64,000 nucleotides of DNA, from NCBI RefSeq assembly GCF_013618625.1, contig NZ_JABRWO010000002.1, positions 62,001 through 126,000 on the forward strand, given 5' to 3'. This DNA comes from Bremerella alba (GTDB taxonomy: Bacteria > Planctomycetota > Planctomycetia > Pirellulales > Pirellulaceae). Below, one piece after another: positions 8,900 through 18,995 of the stretch (position 1 is the stretch's first letter; each line of letters starts with the position of its first letter). The notes under the pieces are model-generated. The model was not told the origin of the DNA, made no database searches, and saw only the letters and a program-made list of their open reading frames with translations. The translations under genes were made by a program, and so were the position numbers.

Positions 8900-9811
8900 T
8901 TACGGTGCCTTCTGCTGAAACAAAGAATTCCGTGCCGAGTTCGAAATCGCGATTACTGCAGAATGCTTCAACCGTCGCTCGACAGTGATCGCGTAGAAAC
9001 GCTCTTTGATTTCCGAAATTCGTCCCAACGAACGGACTGAATACTGACGGCAGACTTCTTCTTCGATTGCGGTAGGAACGACGAAAAGCCCTTCGCCGGA
9101 TTGGCCGAACACTTTCAAGACCCCGCTATCCTCGAACTCGTGCTTGATGAAGGGACGGATGCAATTCGCTTCAAACCATTGTTCCAAGGTTCGTCGCAGT
9201 ACGGTGTTTTGCGTGGGGAGCAACACCGGTGCACCGTCTAGAGATTGAGGGAATCTCTCATGGAATTCATCATAGAGTTCTTCCGTTCCTAGCACCGATA
9301 CGCCACATTCGCCGAGTAGATGATTGAAAGCACGGATATGCGTTTGTGGGGGAACCGGAGAGTCGGCCAGAATAAGATCGAGTCGATGTAAAGCGAGTTC
9401 GCCTAGTAGCTCCTGAAATTTCCCCTCAATACAAACGAACTGGACTTTTTCGTTAAGGTCCAAGGCAGGTTTCAACAACTGATAAACGACTAACTTCGGC
9501 AGAGCGTCCGGCACACCAACGGAAAGCTTGAGTCGTTCCTCCGGCGTTCGCCCTTGAACTGCTTCGGTTAACTCTTCCCCTAATGAGAATATCTCTTCCG
9601 CGTAACGAAAAACGATCTGTCCAGTTTCGGTCAAGGCAAGCGTGCGGCCAGATCGATCAAAAAGCTTTGCGCCGAAGTTGCTCTCCAGAGTTTTGATTTG
9701 GCTGCTCAGAGTCGGCTGAGCGAGATGCAATTCGGCGGCCGCTTTTGTCAAGCTGCCTATCTTGGCTGTTTTCCAGAAATAAAGAAGGTGATGATAGTTC
9801 AGCCACTTCAC
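8900..9811 (-). CDS. LysR-family regulator, NhaR-like
   Basis: A 303-residue LysR-type regulator. The N-terminal winged HTH reads MKWLNYHHLLYFW... through LAQPTLSSQIKTLE, and the opening residues are those of the NhaR subfamily (sodium/osmotic-stress activators). The rest is a periplasmic-binding-like effector domain. It is transcribed away from the ABC/HlyD/TolC cluster with a 136-base shared spacer, the usual LysR arrangement, so control of the exporter is likely (inference). The effector is unknown; Na+ or alkaline pH is the family precedent. Confidence 0.82.
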   Translation of the reverse strand: MKWLNYHHLLYFWKTAKIGSLTKAAAELHLAQPTLSSQIKTLESNFGAKLFDRSGRTLALTETGQIVFRYAEEIFSLGEELTEAVQGRTPEERLKLSVGVPDALPKLVVYQLLKPALDLNEKVQFVCIEGKFQELLGELALHRLDLILADSPVPPQTHIRAFNHLLGECGVSVLGTEELYDEFHERFPQSLDGAPVLLPTQNTVLRRTLEQWFEANCIRPFIKHEFEDSGVLKVFGQSGEGLFVVPTAIEEEVCRQYSVRSLGRISEIKERFYAITVERRLKHSAVIAISNSARNSLFQQKAP

Positions 9812-9947
9812 GTCGATCTTCCTTTGACATTTATTTTTTCTATGGGATGAATGCGATAAATCTATTATTCCGCAAGATAATTGTCACGATAATCTACGGT
9901 AAGTAACTGTAACGTTGAATAACTTAAGGCACGTGAGAAAGCTCAAC

Positions 9948-12119
9948 ATGACCGTGGGACGGCCAACCAATTGGGAAGACACCCCACTCCTAGAAGCAAC
10001 GGAGGTATTGGCGCAATTTGCGGCGTCCGCAAGAGTTACGTTCGATCGAGGACGAGTACGGCGGTTATTGCATGAAGCAGAACGAGCTATTCCCGGTACC
10101 GACCACGCAACTTGGGGGTGCCGACTAGTCGAAGTGGGTGAGAGCATTAATCTAAAAGTTCGTACGCTAGATGCGAGCGTCGACCGTATTGCCGAGTTCA
10201 TCCAGGACGGAACACCGGTAGCCCACGGATCTGTTGACGAATCAGGAGAAGTTCGCTGGCGAATCCTGATTGAATCCAAAGGCAGAAAAATCCTCGTCCG
10301 CGAACCTCTATCGGACAGCCAGCGATGGATCTCGATAGACGGAATAAGGAGAGAACTACAACTAGCGGGGAAAGATGTTAAGAGTCGGTGGATTGTTGGC
10401 CAGCCAGCGTTGAGCTGCCAATTCTCGGGCAGGGCCACGTCGGTGCCTTCCTCGACCAAAGGGGCGAAGCCATTCGCGCGACTGGTATCGCTGCTCATGC
10501 CGGAACGTCGAGATCTGTGGATTCTGTTAATCTTCTCGGCGATTATTGGCTTGCTTGCTCTGGCAACGCCTGTTGCTGTAGAAGTTCTCGTCAACACGGT
10601 TGCTTTCGGAAGGTATTTGCAACCGGTTATTATCCTGGCTCTGCTGTTGTTTACTTTTCTGTTGTTTGCCGGAGCAATGCGAGCACTGATTATTTTCGTC
10701 GCTGAAGTCCTCCAGCGTCGGATCTTCATTCGCGTTGTTGAGGACCTCGCCTACCGACTTCCGCGCGTCGAGCAACGTGAATTTGATTCCAGACATGGGC
10801 CCGAATTGACCAATCGTTTCTTCGACGTCGTGACCGTTCAGAAGGCGACAGCCACAATGCTGTTAGATGGTGTTGCGATTGTGCTGCAAACCATTATCGG
10901 GATGGCTGTGATTGCATTTTACCATCCCTTTCTTTTGGGGTATGACATTATTCTCCTTCTGCTGATCACACTGGTGGTCTATGCGTTAGGGCGAGGAGCT
11001 GTCAGCACTTCTATCAAAGAATCTAAGTCGAAGTATGAGGTAGCCGAGTGGCTGCAGGAGTTAGCCAGGAACACGACCGCTTTCAAAATGAACGGCGGAC
11101 AGGCTTACGCACTGGAGCGTGCCGACAACTTAGCTGTGAATTGGCTCGAAGCCCGGCGTTCGCACTTCAAGATTGTGCTGCGTCAAGTCTTGTTCGTACT
11201 GACTTTGCAGGCCCTCGCCGCAACAGCTCTTCTGGGGCTCGGCGGCTGGTTAGTTATCTCAGGCGAAATGACGCTAGGACAATTGGTCGCGGCGGAACTC
11301 ATCGTGATGACGATTCTCGGATCGTTTGCCAAGTTCGGAAAGCAATTACAGAACTTCTACGACCTGCTCGCGTCGATCGATAAGCTTGGTCAATTGTTCG
11401 ACTTAAGCATCGAGCAGCACGACCGGTTGTTCCATTTGCGAGAGGGGGAACCGGCCCGCATATGTCTTCGCAACGTATCGCTTTCCAATGCACAGCGGCC
11501 TATTTTCTCGGATCTAAGCCTTGAAATCGATGCAGGCGTTTCGACAGGGGTTTATGGTGATTCGGGAGCTGGCAAGTCGACGTTTATTGGCTTACTGTGC
11601 GGACTGCGGCATCCCAGCAAAGGAGGTATCGAACTAGATGACATCGACATAAAAGAGTTGCGGCCAGACTCCCTTCGCGAACACATCACATTGGCCGGCG
11701 AGATTGAGATTTTCCACGGAACGATCCACGAAAACATTCATCTCAATCGCTCACATATCAACGCCAAAGATGTCCGCGATGCACTTGCGATTGTCGAACT
11801 GCTCGATGAACTCCAAGATTTGCCAGATGGACTAAATACGATTGTTCAAACGCATGGTCGCCGGCTTTCTCGAAGTCAGGCAGCTCGCTTGATGCTTGCC
11901 CGAGCAATTGTGGGACATCCCCGAATATTGTTGTTGGACGGCGTACTGGACGGACTTTCCGATGAGTTAGCCGATCGCATGCTAGCGCGATTGCAAGCAG
12001 AGAAGAGCTGGACCCTTGTGGTCGCGACGTCTCGCAAGCGTTTGGCTGAGCAGTGCAATCAATTAGTCACCCTGCATTCAGGCGGGACTAGCAAGAAGAC
12101 TCGGGTAAATTCAAAGTAG
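9948..12119 (+). CDS. Exporter ABC permease-ATPase with degenerate NBD
   Basis: A half-transporter of about 723 residues. An N-terminal region of about 190 residues without similarity I recognise (not a C39 peptidase) is followed by a type-I exporter membrane domain and a C-terminal nucleotide-binding domain. Walker A is intact (GDSGAGKST, near base 11560). The Q-loop glutamine is replaced (LAGEIEIF, 11691-11714). The signature is LSRSQ instead of LSGGQ (11865-11879), Walker B ends LLLDG with Gly for the catalytic Glu (11925-11942), and the switch His is Ser (ATSR, about 12030). The ATG at 9948 has a GAGAAAG-like site before it; TTG 9915 and GTG 9933 are alternatives. It is followed by HlyD- and TolC-type genes, giving a tripartite exporter. 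Confidence 0.83.
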   Translation: MTVGRPTNWEDTPLLEATEVLAQFAASARVTFDRGRVRRLLHEAERAIPGTDHATWGCRLVEVGESINLKVRTLDASVDRIAEFIQDGTPVAHGSVDESGEVRWRILIESKGRKILVREPLSDSQRWISIDGIRRELQLAGKDVKSRWIVGQPALSCQFSGRATSVPSSTKGAKPFARLVSLLMPERRDLWILLIFSAIIGLLALATPVAVEVLVNTVAFGRYLQPVIILALLLFTFLLFAGAMRALIIFVAEVLQRRIFIRVVEDLAYRLPRVEQREFDSRHGPELTNRFFDVVTVQKATATMLLDGVAIVLQTIIGMAVIAFYHPFLLGYDIILLLLITLVVYALGRGAVSTSIKESKSKYEVAEWLQELARNTTAFKMNGGQAYALERADNLAVNWLEARRSHFKIVLRQVLFVLTLQALAATALLGLGGWLVISGEMTLGQLVAAELIVMTILGSFAKFGKQLQNFYDLLASIDKLGQLFDLSIEQHDRLFHLREGEPARICLRNVSLSNAQRPIFSDLSLEIDAGVSTGVYGDSGAGKSTFIGLLCGLRHPSKGGIELDDIDIKELRPDSLREHITLAGEIEIFHGTIHENIHLNRSHINAKDVRDALAIVELLDELQDLPDGLNTIVQTHGRRLSRSQAARLMLARAIVGHPRILLLDGVLDGLSDELADRMLARLQAEKSWTLVVATSRKRLAEQCNQLVTLHSGGTSKKTRVNSK

Positions 12120-12157
12120 ATCGAATCGATATTAAGGGTAGCAAGCAGTTGCTTCCG

Positions 12158-13528
12158 ATGTACAAAACGGGTTTGACGAATATGCAAGGTTCAACAAAGT
12201 CTCATGACGACAGCTTGCCAGCACTGAAGCTAGTGCAGTCATCGCGATGGGTCTGGCGATTGGCAAATGCGCTACTCATCATCCTTTTGATGAGCATCGT
12301 CTGCATGATCTTCGTTCCCTGGCAGCAGTCTGCCCGTGGTAGTGGCCAAGTGGTTGCCTATGCACCGCAAGAGCGCCAGCAGACGGTGACTGCTCCGACT
12401 AAAGGTATTGTGTCAATGATCTCCCCTGGCTTGCGGGAAGGATCTTCCGTGAAGAAGGGAGATCTTATCCTTGAGATGGAGCCGGCGGCCGCCAACTTGG
12501 TTAGTCAGTTGGAAGGATCGCTGCTTGATCTCGATGCCAAAGTAGCTACCGCCGAGGTGAAGGCCGAAGTATACGGCCGGAACGTGATCGATTTTAGCGA
12601 AGCAAAGATTGCTGCTGTTTCCGCCGCTGCCCAATTGGTGGAAGCAGCCAAAGCGAAGTGGGACGCCAAGCAGAAATTGGTGGCCGGCTACGAAGCAAAA
12701 CTGTTGCAGGCTCAATTGAATCTCGATCGCCAGACGAAGCTGTTTGAGAAAGGACTGCAGTCGGAAAAGGAAGTGGAGAAACTCAAGAAGGACCTCGACG
12801 TCGCAGAGGCAGATTCTCAATCGGCCAAACTGGAAGTAGCCGCGGCACTAGGAGAGTGGGAGGCCAAGAAGAAGGAACAAATTCAAAAAGAGCGAGAAGC
12901 CCAAACCAAAGTCGACTACGCGAGAGCCATGCAGCAAGAAGCCTTGGGGCAAAAGGCCACGTACAACAAAGAACGCCGAGACGTCCACATCAAGCTTTCT
13001 GAATTACAGCGATTGAAGATCCAAGCCCCGCGCGATGGCACCCTCTACCGGGTTGAAGTATTTGAGCGTGGGCAAATGTTGAAAGAAGGAGATCCACTGT
13101 TCACGATCGTCCCGGAGACAACTCAGCGGGCGGTCGAGTTGTGGGTATCCGGGAACGACGTTCCCTTAATGCATACGGCCGACCACGTTCGGCTGCAATT
13201 TGAAGGTTGGCCTGCGGTTCAGTTCGCCGGTTGGCCTTCGGTCGCGGTGGGGACATTCGGGGGGAAGGTGGCCAGTGTCGATGCTACCGACGATGGAATG
13301 GGTAACTTCCGCGTGTTGGTCGTACCTGTTGAGGACGCGAAAAACGAATGGCCATCCGATCCTTATTTACGACAGGGTGTTCAAGCCAACGGTTGGGTGA
13401 TGTTGAATCAAGTTTCCTTGGGTTACGAAATATGGCGACAACTAAACGGATTTCCCCCCACAGCCGCCAGCAGAAAGAAGACCGAAGGCAAGAATGCCGC
13501 CAAACCCAAAATCAAGCTGCCCAAATAG
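12158..13528 (+). CDS. HlyD-family membrane fusion protein
   Basis: A periplasmic adaptor of about 456 residues with one N-terminal membrane anchor (ANALLIILLMSIVCMIFVPW). A biotinyl-lipoyl-like domain follows (VTAPTKGIVSMI..GLREGSSVKKGDLI). Then comes a long Ala/Glu/Lys-rich coiled coil at about 120-290, and the returning lipoyl/beta-barrel half (LKIQAPRDGTLYRVEVFERGQM). It would join the inner-membrane ABC protein to the TolC-like protein encoded next. The start is uncertain: ATG at 12158 is used, with TTG 12149 and ATG 12182 also possible; the nearest AAGGG at 12134 is distant. The 3' end overlaps the next gene. Confidence 0.86.
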   Translation: MYKTGLTNMQGSTKSHDDSLPALKLVQSSRWVWRLANALLIILLMSIVCMIFVPWQQSARGSGQVVAYAPQERQQTVTAPTKGIVSMISPGLREGSSVKKGDLILEMEPAAANLVSQLEGSLLDLDAKVATAEVKAEVYGRNVIDFSEAKIAAVSAAAQLVEAAKAKWDAKQKLVAGYEAKLLQAQLNLDRQTKLFEKGLQSEKEVEKLKKDLDVAEADSQSAKLEVAAALGEWEAKKKEQIQKEREAQTKVDYARAMQQEALGQKATYNKERRDVHIKLSELQRLKIQAPRDGTLYRVEVFERGQMLKEGDPLFTIVPETTQRAVELWVSGNDVPLMHTADHVRLQFEGWPAVQFAGWPSVAVGTFGGKVASVDATDDGMGNFRVLVVPVEDAKNEWPSDPYLRQGVQANGWVMLNQVSLGYEIWRQLNGFPPTAASRKKTEGKNAAKPKIKLPK

Positions 13529-15108
13529 CGCGCCAATCCATCACGGCTGCCCTTCTCTGGATGGTAGCCGCGACCTGGCTTGCCGGCTGCCGCTCGACAT
13601 CGCCGAATCCTCCGGTTTACTCCGAGCCTATCGCCCACGATGCGATTGATAACACCAAGCCGGTAATCAATTCCCCAATGCCCCCTGAACTGCAGACGGT
13701 GTCTTTCGATGAAACTTTACTGCCGCCGGCATCGGTTCGCGACTTAGAGTCGGTACCTTTAGAAGAGCTGCAACCAGCGCCGCTCGACGTGCAAGATGTA
13801 CTTACAGCGGTTCAAACATCGTACCCTCTTCTCACCAGCGCTTACCTTAATCGCGATGTTGCCTCTGGCGAGAACCTTGCGGCTTGGGGGGACTTCGATC
13901 TTAAATTGAAAGGCTCCTCGATCTCGCGTCCTGAAGGTTTTTACGAGACGTATCGTCAGGCAGTCTCGATGGAAAAGCCACTCTTCTCCGGTGGCTACCT
14001 TTACGGCGGATATCGTCTGGGAGAAGGCAACTTTCCTGCTTGGTACGGAGAACGCCAGACCAACGGCGGTGGCGAATTTGCAGCCGGCGTGGGAATTCCT
14101 TTGCTCAAAGACCGTACCATCGATAAGCGGCGGGCTGAGCTCTTTCAAGCACAATTGGAACGTCAGCGGGTCGAGCCTGAGATTCGCGCTCAACTGATAG
14201 AGTTTTCGCGAGTCGCCACCATTTACTATTGGGATTGGGTTGCTGCCGGTAAGGCCCGAACTGCCCAAGAGGGGTTGCTTTCCCTGGCACAGGAGAGAGT
14301 GAGAAACATCCAAGAACGGATCGAGGTAGGGGATCTTAAGCAGATTACTCGCATTACGAACGAGCAGCTTATCGCATCGCGTGAGACGAGGCTGATCGAG
14401 TCCGAGCGAAAGCTACAAAGCGCCGCCATCAAGCTTTCGCTCTTCTTTCGCGATCCGACAGGCGAGCCCCTACTCCCCCACGACTCACTATTGCCTCAGC
14501 ATTTCCCTCCGACGCATCTTCCGTCCCAGGAAGAATTTACTGCCGCCAACGATGCCGCAATCGCTGCGTCACCATTGCTGGCCGAGCTGAATTGGCAGAT
14601 CCGCCAAGCCCGAGTTAGTTTACAACAAGCCGAGAACTCACTCTTGCCTAAGTTAGATGCCCAATTGTATGCGTCTAAAGACATCGGAGAGCCGACCAGC
14701 TTCAAAGGTGACAAGACACCGTTTGAGTTAGAGGTAGGCGTCTTCGGAGAAGTCCCCCTCCAGCGACGAGCGGCCTTTGGAAAGATCAATTCTACCCAAG
14801 CCAAGCTTCGGCAGTTGTCGGTCAAAAGCGAGTTTGCCGCCGACAAAACAATCGCCGCCGTGCAAGATGCCATTTCAGCATTGCTTAACGCCAATGAACG
14901 GATCAAGCGTGCGGAACAAAACGTCAGCCTAGCCAACGAAGCCCTTCAGCTCGCACAAATCCAATTCGACGCTGGCGATATCGATGTGGTCGAACTTAAC
15001 ATCTATGAACAAGCTACCACGGATGCCCGGCTGATCGAAATTTCCGCCAAAGCCGACTTTTTTAAAGCAATCGCTGACTACCGCGCCGCTTTGAGTGTCG
15101 AGCCGTAG
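13432..15108 (+). CDS. TolC-like outer-membrane efflux lipoprotein
   Basis: An outer-membrane factor of about 558 residues. ATG 13432 is chosen because it gives a basic N-region, a hydrophobic segment (ITAALLWMVAATW) and a lipobox (LAGC), so the protein is probably lipid-anchored. Two repeats of long amphipathic helices typical of the OEP family follow, for example LEPEIRAQLIEFSR-like and VSLANEALQLAQIQFDAGDID segments. This start lies inside the HlyD gene (about 97-base overlap in another frame), indicating tight coupling. Together with the two upstream genes it forms a type-I-secretion or efflux system; no obvious secreted substrate gene is nearby. Confidence 0.85.
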   Translation: MATTKRISPHSRQQKEDRRQECRQTQNQAAQIARQSITAALLWMVAATWLAGCRSTSPNPPVYSEPIAHDAIDNTKPVINSPMPPELQTVSFDETLLPPASVRDLESVPLEELQPAPLDVQDVLTAVQTSYPLLTSAYLNRDVASGENLAAWGDFDLKLKGSSISRPEGFYETYRQAVSMEKPLFSGGYLYGGYRLGEGNFPAWYGERQTNGGGEFAAGVGIPLLKDRTIDKRRAELFQAQLERQRVEPEIRAQLIEFSRVATIYYWDWVAAGKARTAQEGLLSLAQERVRNIQERIEVGDLKQITRITNEQLIASRETRLIESERKLQSAAIKLSLFFRDPTGEPLLPHDSLLPQHFPPTHLPSQEEFTAANDAAIAASPLLAELNWQIRQARVSLQQAENSLLPKLDAQLYASKDIGEPTSFKGDKTPFELEVGVFGEVPLQRRAAFGKINSTQAKLRQLSVKSEFAADKTIAAVQDAISALLNANERIKRAEQNVSLANEALQLAQIQFDAGDIDVVELNIYEQATTDARLIEISAKADFFKAIADYRAALSVEP

Positions 15109-15790
15109 ATAGCTCGACATTTGGTTGGCTGGGTTATGGCTCTTAAAACTCTATCTTCGCAAACCGTTTGGTATTCACGGGCTAAAACGGCGCATTTTTG
15201 GCACCTAGGCTAACCCGAGCACAAAAACAACTCTTGTTGCACGTTATTTGCTAAATCAGAGCTTGAGTGGTATTCACTGACCCAAGTTAGAACTATTCAT
15301 CGTTGGACTTGAACAAGTGGACCAAAGCGAGCGACTACTTGGCATTCTAGCCTGCGTTTACAAGTGACACAGGTGTCGTTAACTGATGCGATTACCGGTC
15401 TGGACGTAATCGTCCGTTGCCCGTAGGCGATCAGACTTCAAAGCTTTTTAGAAAGCACACCCTGCGGAGTCTATTCGTTGAGGATCAGCTCAGCCACAAC
15501 TGCCTCCGGCAGACCTCCTCCGCAGGCACCCCTGACTCGGACTGCTTAAAGGCGAAAGCAATCTGCTCATGCTATAATCGAGACTTCTCATCTTGAGTTA
15601 CAGGCCAGTCAATTAATAATTTGGAATCGATCAAGAATAAGACAGTTGGAATAAGAACGCTGCCACCGATAGTCCGCACAATTGCAATCGAGGCTTTCAG
15701 TAGACACAATGGCGGTAGTTTTTGAACAACGCGAGTTGGATCTGTCGATCTTTTCGCTGAAGTCGTTTTGATTGAGGAGATTTGAATCCT
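15109..15790. other. Intergenic, no gene seen
   Basis: The 682 bases after the TolC-like gene hold no frame with credible protein character. An extended -10-like TGCTATAAT at 15570-15578 is the only promoter-like element noted, with no good -35. Confidence 0.5.
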
Positions 15791-16507
15791 GTGACAAATA
15801 CCAAGTTTCTCGCGAACGTATGCTTGAAGTCTGCACTTGTGGCATCCGTTTTCTTTCTGGTGACCGCAGATGCTAAAAGCGATGATGCTCCCAAGGGAAA
15901 GGTTGTCTTTTCTGACAACTTTGATATTACCGACGCGGAGGCAGTTCCGTCGATTGGCGATCTCAAGCGTTGGGAATTCCTCGATCCCAAAACGTGGACC
16001 TGGAAAAATACAAAAGACGCTGGCGGTGTCATCGAGATCACCGATCGCGGCAGCGAGTACAAGCCTCCCACACGCAGCCCGGGACATGTCGCGTTGGTAA
16101 AGGACTTGGACGTTGGTAACTGCGAGATCCGCTTCCGAGTTCGCAGCACTAAAGACACCGGCAACCACCGCGACTGCTGTATTTTCTTCGGCTATCAAGA
16201 CGCATCGCACTTCTACTACTGCCACCTGGGCGCGAAGCCTGACCCGCACAGTGGTCAAATCATGATCGTCAAAGATGCTCCGCGGTTAGCCCTTACGAAG
16301 AACGAGAAGCTGACCCCTTGGGACGATCAATGGCATAACGTCATGGTGCGTCGCAATATCGATACCGGACTGATCGAAGTCTTCTTCGACGACATGACCA
16401 CGCCACACATGAGCGTAACCGACAAAACGTTTGGCGCGGGGCGAGTTGGTATTGGATCATTCGACGATCTCAATGCCTTCGATGGGTTTAAGGTATCAAC
16501 CTTCTGA
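15791..16507 (+). CDS. Secreted ConA/LamG-like domain protein
   Basis: A protein of about 238 residues with a signal peptide (KSALVASVFFLVTADAKS). It is followed by a beta-rich domain resembling concanavalin/LamG or DUF1080-type sugar-binding folds, with FSDNFDITDAE, EIRFRVRSTKD, WHNVMVRRN and VFFDD segments. It probably acts outside the cell on, or binding to, a polysaccharide; no catalytic residues can be assigned. The GTG at 15791 lies 11 bases after a GAGGAG site; a TTG at 15782 in the same frame is closer to it. The gene stands alone between two long non-coding stretches. Confidence 0.65.
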   Translation: MTNTKFLANVCLKSALVASVFFLVTADAKSDDAPKGKVVFSDNFDITDAEAVPSIGDLKRWEFLDPKTWTWKNTKDAGGVIEITDRGSEYKPPTRSPGHVALVKDLDVGNCEIRFRVRSTKDTGNHRDCCIFFGYQDASHFYYCHLGAKPDPHSGQIMIVKDAPRLALTKNEKLTPWDDQWHNVMVRRNIDTGLIEVFFDDMTTPHMSVTDKTFGAGRVGIGSFDDLNAFDGFKVSTF

Positions 16508-17460
16508 TGAAGAGGTGAGTGAAGACGTATTGATGGTGAACATCATCTCCAGCGTTGACGCATCCACCGAAACCCGGCTGGGGGCTATCGCTGGCGAGAT
16601 GGTGTCGCCGATGTCGCCCGTCGAGGGTGTTATCGTCTCAAGTTTGCCTTTCCCCCCTCGCGACATCATATCCAGATGAATCCGATTCATCCGGATTGCC
16701 GTCAGCAGGTCGGGGACGCAATCAGCTTAGCCAAGCTGACTACGCTTGGTGCATATTGCCAGGCAGCGTTAGTGACCTGGACGAACCGTCCTAGGCAGAC
16801 AACTGCTACCAATAACACGAGGCGAACAGACGCACGTGATGCCCGGTTTGCGTTTGCTTGGGATAAGACGACGCAAACTTAAAGGGATCTCAATCAGCGC
16901 ATATAAAAATCTGGTTGAGCTTTTTTTGTTGAACACTGAATGAAAGTAATTTTTCATTCAAGAGTTCCGGCTGTTCTGTTGCGCGGTTGGGTTGCAGTCC
17001 GAGGAATCTTGGTGTTGGCTAGAATAATGACTGACGTGGATGGAACTTATGGTGAAGCGGCCTTCTCCAAGATCGCCTTGACGAGTTCTGCGTCAGCGAG
17101 CAATCACTTCAGACGTGCGTTACCTTTCTCGAACTCTTTCAAGCACTTGGCCTGGTCGGTACGAACACACTGACCTGCAACCCAAAAACTTACTTACAGA
17201 ATGGATGCGCGGTCGAAGGGGGCAGGTCAGTTCACGGCTGTTTCTGGTCGGTCAAACCCTCTATGGCATCTCACGCGGCGGCCTGAAACGCGACTTTTTC
17301 TATGCTAAGAAGGACAATCATGATCGCACTAAGTACCGAATTACCGACTGACCACAGGAATTCGTTTACGATTGATTATATCGAGATTGCCCCTACCTCC
17401 CGTGTTTGTGACAGTTGAATTGAGCAACGGTCATTGGAAAAGATCAGTTAAAGGAAATGT
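16508..17460. other. Long intergenic region, no credible gene
   Basis: The 953 bases contain several short frames with skewed, low-complexity translations that I do not accept as genes. Positions about 16780-16830 resemble 27578-27625 (see findings). A T-rich stretch lies at 16918-16927. Confidence 0.5.
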
Positions 17461-18516
17461 ATGCGAACCCTCATCACGCTTTGTTTACTGACAATCCCCT
17501 TCAGCGGCGCGTCACTACTGGCCGTAGAACCTCTCAATAAAGGAAACCTGTTCACTCCCTTTAGTGTGGCCATCGACGACGCCGGGCAGATCTACGGTGT
17601 CGAGTATATGGCACCCCACCGCGTATTTCAGATTGCTCCGGATGGGAAATTAAGCTTCATCGCTGGCGCTCCCGGTACAAAGATAAAAAAAGGCCCGGAA
17701 CGTGCACGGGAAGAGCCAGATCCGCTGAAGGCCACATTCACTGAGATGCATGACATCGTGCTCGGACGGAAAGAAAACCTGTACATTGCCGATACCCACA
17801 ACTACCGTGTGCGAAAACTGGACATGGCGACAGGCCAACTCTCGACAGTCGCGGGAACCGGCGAGAAGGGTTTTTCTGGCGACGGCGGTCCGGCGGTCAA
17901 GGCCAAATTGGGTGGCATCTTCTCGATCGCCTTCGGTCCGGATTTCAAACGCTTGTATCTGGTCGATCTGGCAAACCGCCGCATCCGTGTTGTGGACATG
18001 GAAACAGGCCGAATCGACACCTTTGCCGGGAATGGCAAAAACGCCGTACCAGAAGAAGGCGCGCTGGCCACCCAGACCTCGCTCAATAACCCACGCGCCG
18101 TTTTGGCCGATCGCAAGGGCAATGTCTACATCCTCTCGCGAAACGGGCACTCACTTGCCGTAGTGGATACGAAAGGCCGCATTCATACCGTCGTGAATTC
18201 GGCCGGGAAGAAAGGCTATTCCGGAGACGGCGGTCCGGCGATCGAGGCGACAATGAACGGCCCGAAACATCTAGCACTTGATCCGAAGAATCGTGTGATC
18301 ATCGCAGATACAGAGAATCACGTGATACGCCGCTACAATCCGGAGTCCGGATTGATTGAGTTACTGGCGGGAATTTCTGAGAGACAAGGGTCTGCCCTCA
18401 CGGACGATCCATTGACATCACAATTGGCGCGGCCCCACGGCGTTAGGGTGAAGGAGGGCTGGCTCTATATCGCCGACAGCTATAACAACCGTGTTCTTCG
18501 GTTTCCTTACGAGTAA
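17461..18516 (+). CDS. Secreted NHL-repeat beta-propeller protein
   Basis: 351 residues beginning with a signal peptide (MRTLITLCLLTIPFSGASLLA). NHL-type repeats follow, with diagnostic GFSGDGGPA and GYSGDGGPA motifs, NLYIADTHNYRVRKLD, and a final LYIADSYNNRVLRF blade. About six blades can be counted, enough for a closed propeller. NHL propellers are usually binding scaffolds; no catalytic residues are evident. The AAGGAAATGT site just upstream of ATG 17461 fixes the start. Comparable secreted NHL proteins are common in planctomycetes. It stands alone. Confidence 0.82.
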   Translation: MRTLITLCLLTIPFSGASLLAVEPLNKGNLFTPFSVAIDDAGQIYGVEYMAPHRVFQIAPDGKLSFIAGAPGTKIKKGPERAREEPDPLKATFTEMHDIVLGRKENLYIADTHNYRVRKLDMATGQLSTVAGTGEKGFSGDGGPAVKAKLGGIFSIAFGPDFKRLYLVDLANRRIRVVDMETGRIDTFAGNGKNAVPEEGALATQTSLNNPRAVLADRKGNVYILSRNGHSLAVVDTKGRIHTVVNSAGKKGYSGDGGPAIEATMNGPKHLALDPKNRVIIADTENHVIRRYNPESGLIELLAGISERQGSALTDDPLTSQLARPHGVRVKEGWLYIADSYNNRVLRFPYE

Positions 18517-18995
18517 CCAGAATCATTGCGATTGCACTTAATGTGGGAATCCAGAACGGAGGCATGGCGACAGGCCTAGTCATCCATTGGCTACATAGCA
18601 CTACGATGACTCCTGGCTTGCTAGGCAATCGCCCTTGGAGTGCCAATAGCAACAGTATTCTAGCAGGCCTGACGGCGAAGCCCTTCGTCCGTTGCACAAG
18701 AGGAAGTCACCGATGAGCCCTCTCCATCGGTGACTACTATTCCCAGAAACTAATCGAAACAACCAAACCAGATTCCTAAGCCTATCTGAGTTGAGCATAA
18801 CCGAAGCCAGCCCACACAACCTTAACTTGGTTTGTATTGTCGGCAATAGACTCCCGGCATTACCCCCTTAATCCCCGTCCGCTTTAGTCTATATTTAATA
18901 TCGCCCGCCGGATTACATTTCGCACCACAGCCGAGTGAATCTCGGTTCCTACCCCGATTCGTTCAGAATCAAGCATTTCATTCAGGAGAATCGCC
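18517..18995. other. Intergenic with a perfect hairpin
   Basis: 479 bases without a gene. The only structure noted is the 10-bp perfect inverted repeat GTCACCGATG / CATCGGTGAC at 18706-18734. Confidence 0.55.
18706..18734. repeat. Inverted repeat (hairpin)
   Basis: Perfect 10-bp arms GTCACCGATG / CATCGGTGAC around a 9-base loop, about 190 bases past the NHL gene. It may help end that transcript, but no U-tract follows. Confidence 0.5.

Noticed and set aside
9884-10729. Minus-strand open frame of 281 residues within the ABC gene
   Set aside because: Arg/Ser/Thr-rich shadow of the exporter gene, which has clear family motifs on the other strand.
15197-15215. TGGCACC in the spacer after the TolC gene as a sigma-54 site
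   Set aside because: No TTGC at the required spacing.
16431-17351. Several 60-80 residue open frames in the long spacer
   Set aside because: No conserved motif, no ribosome-binding site, and overlap of frames on both strands.
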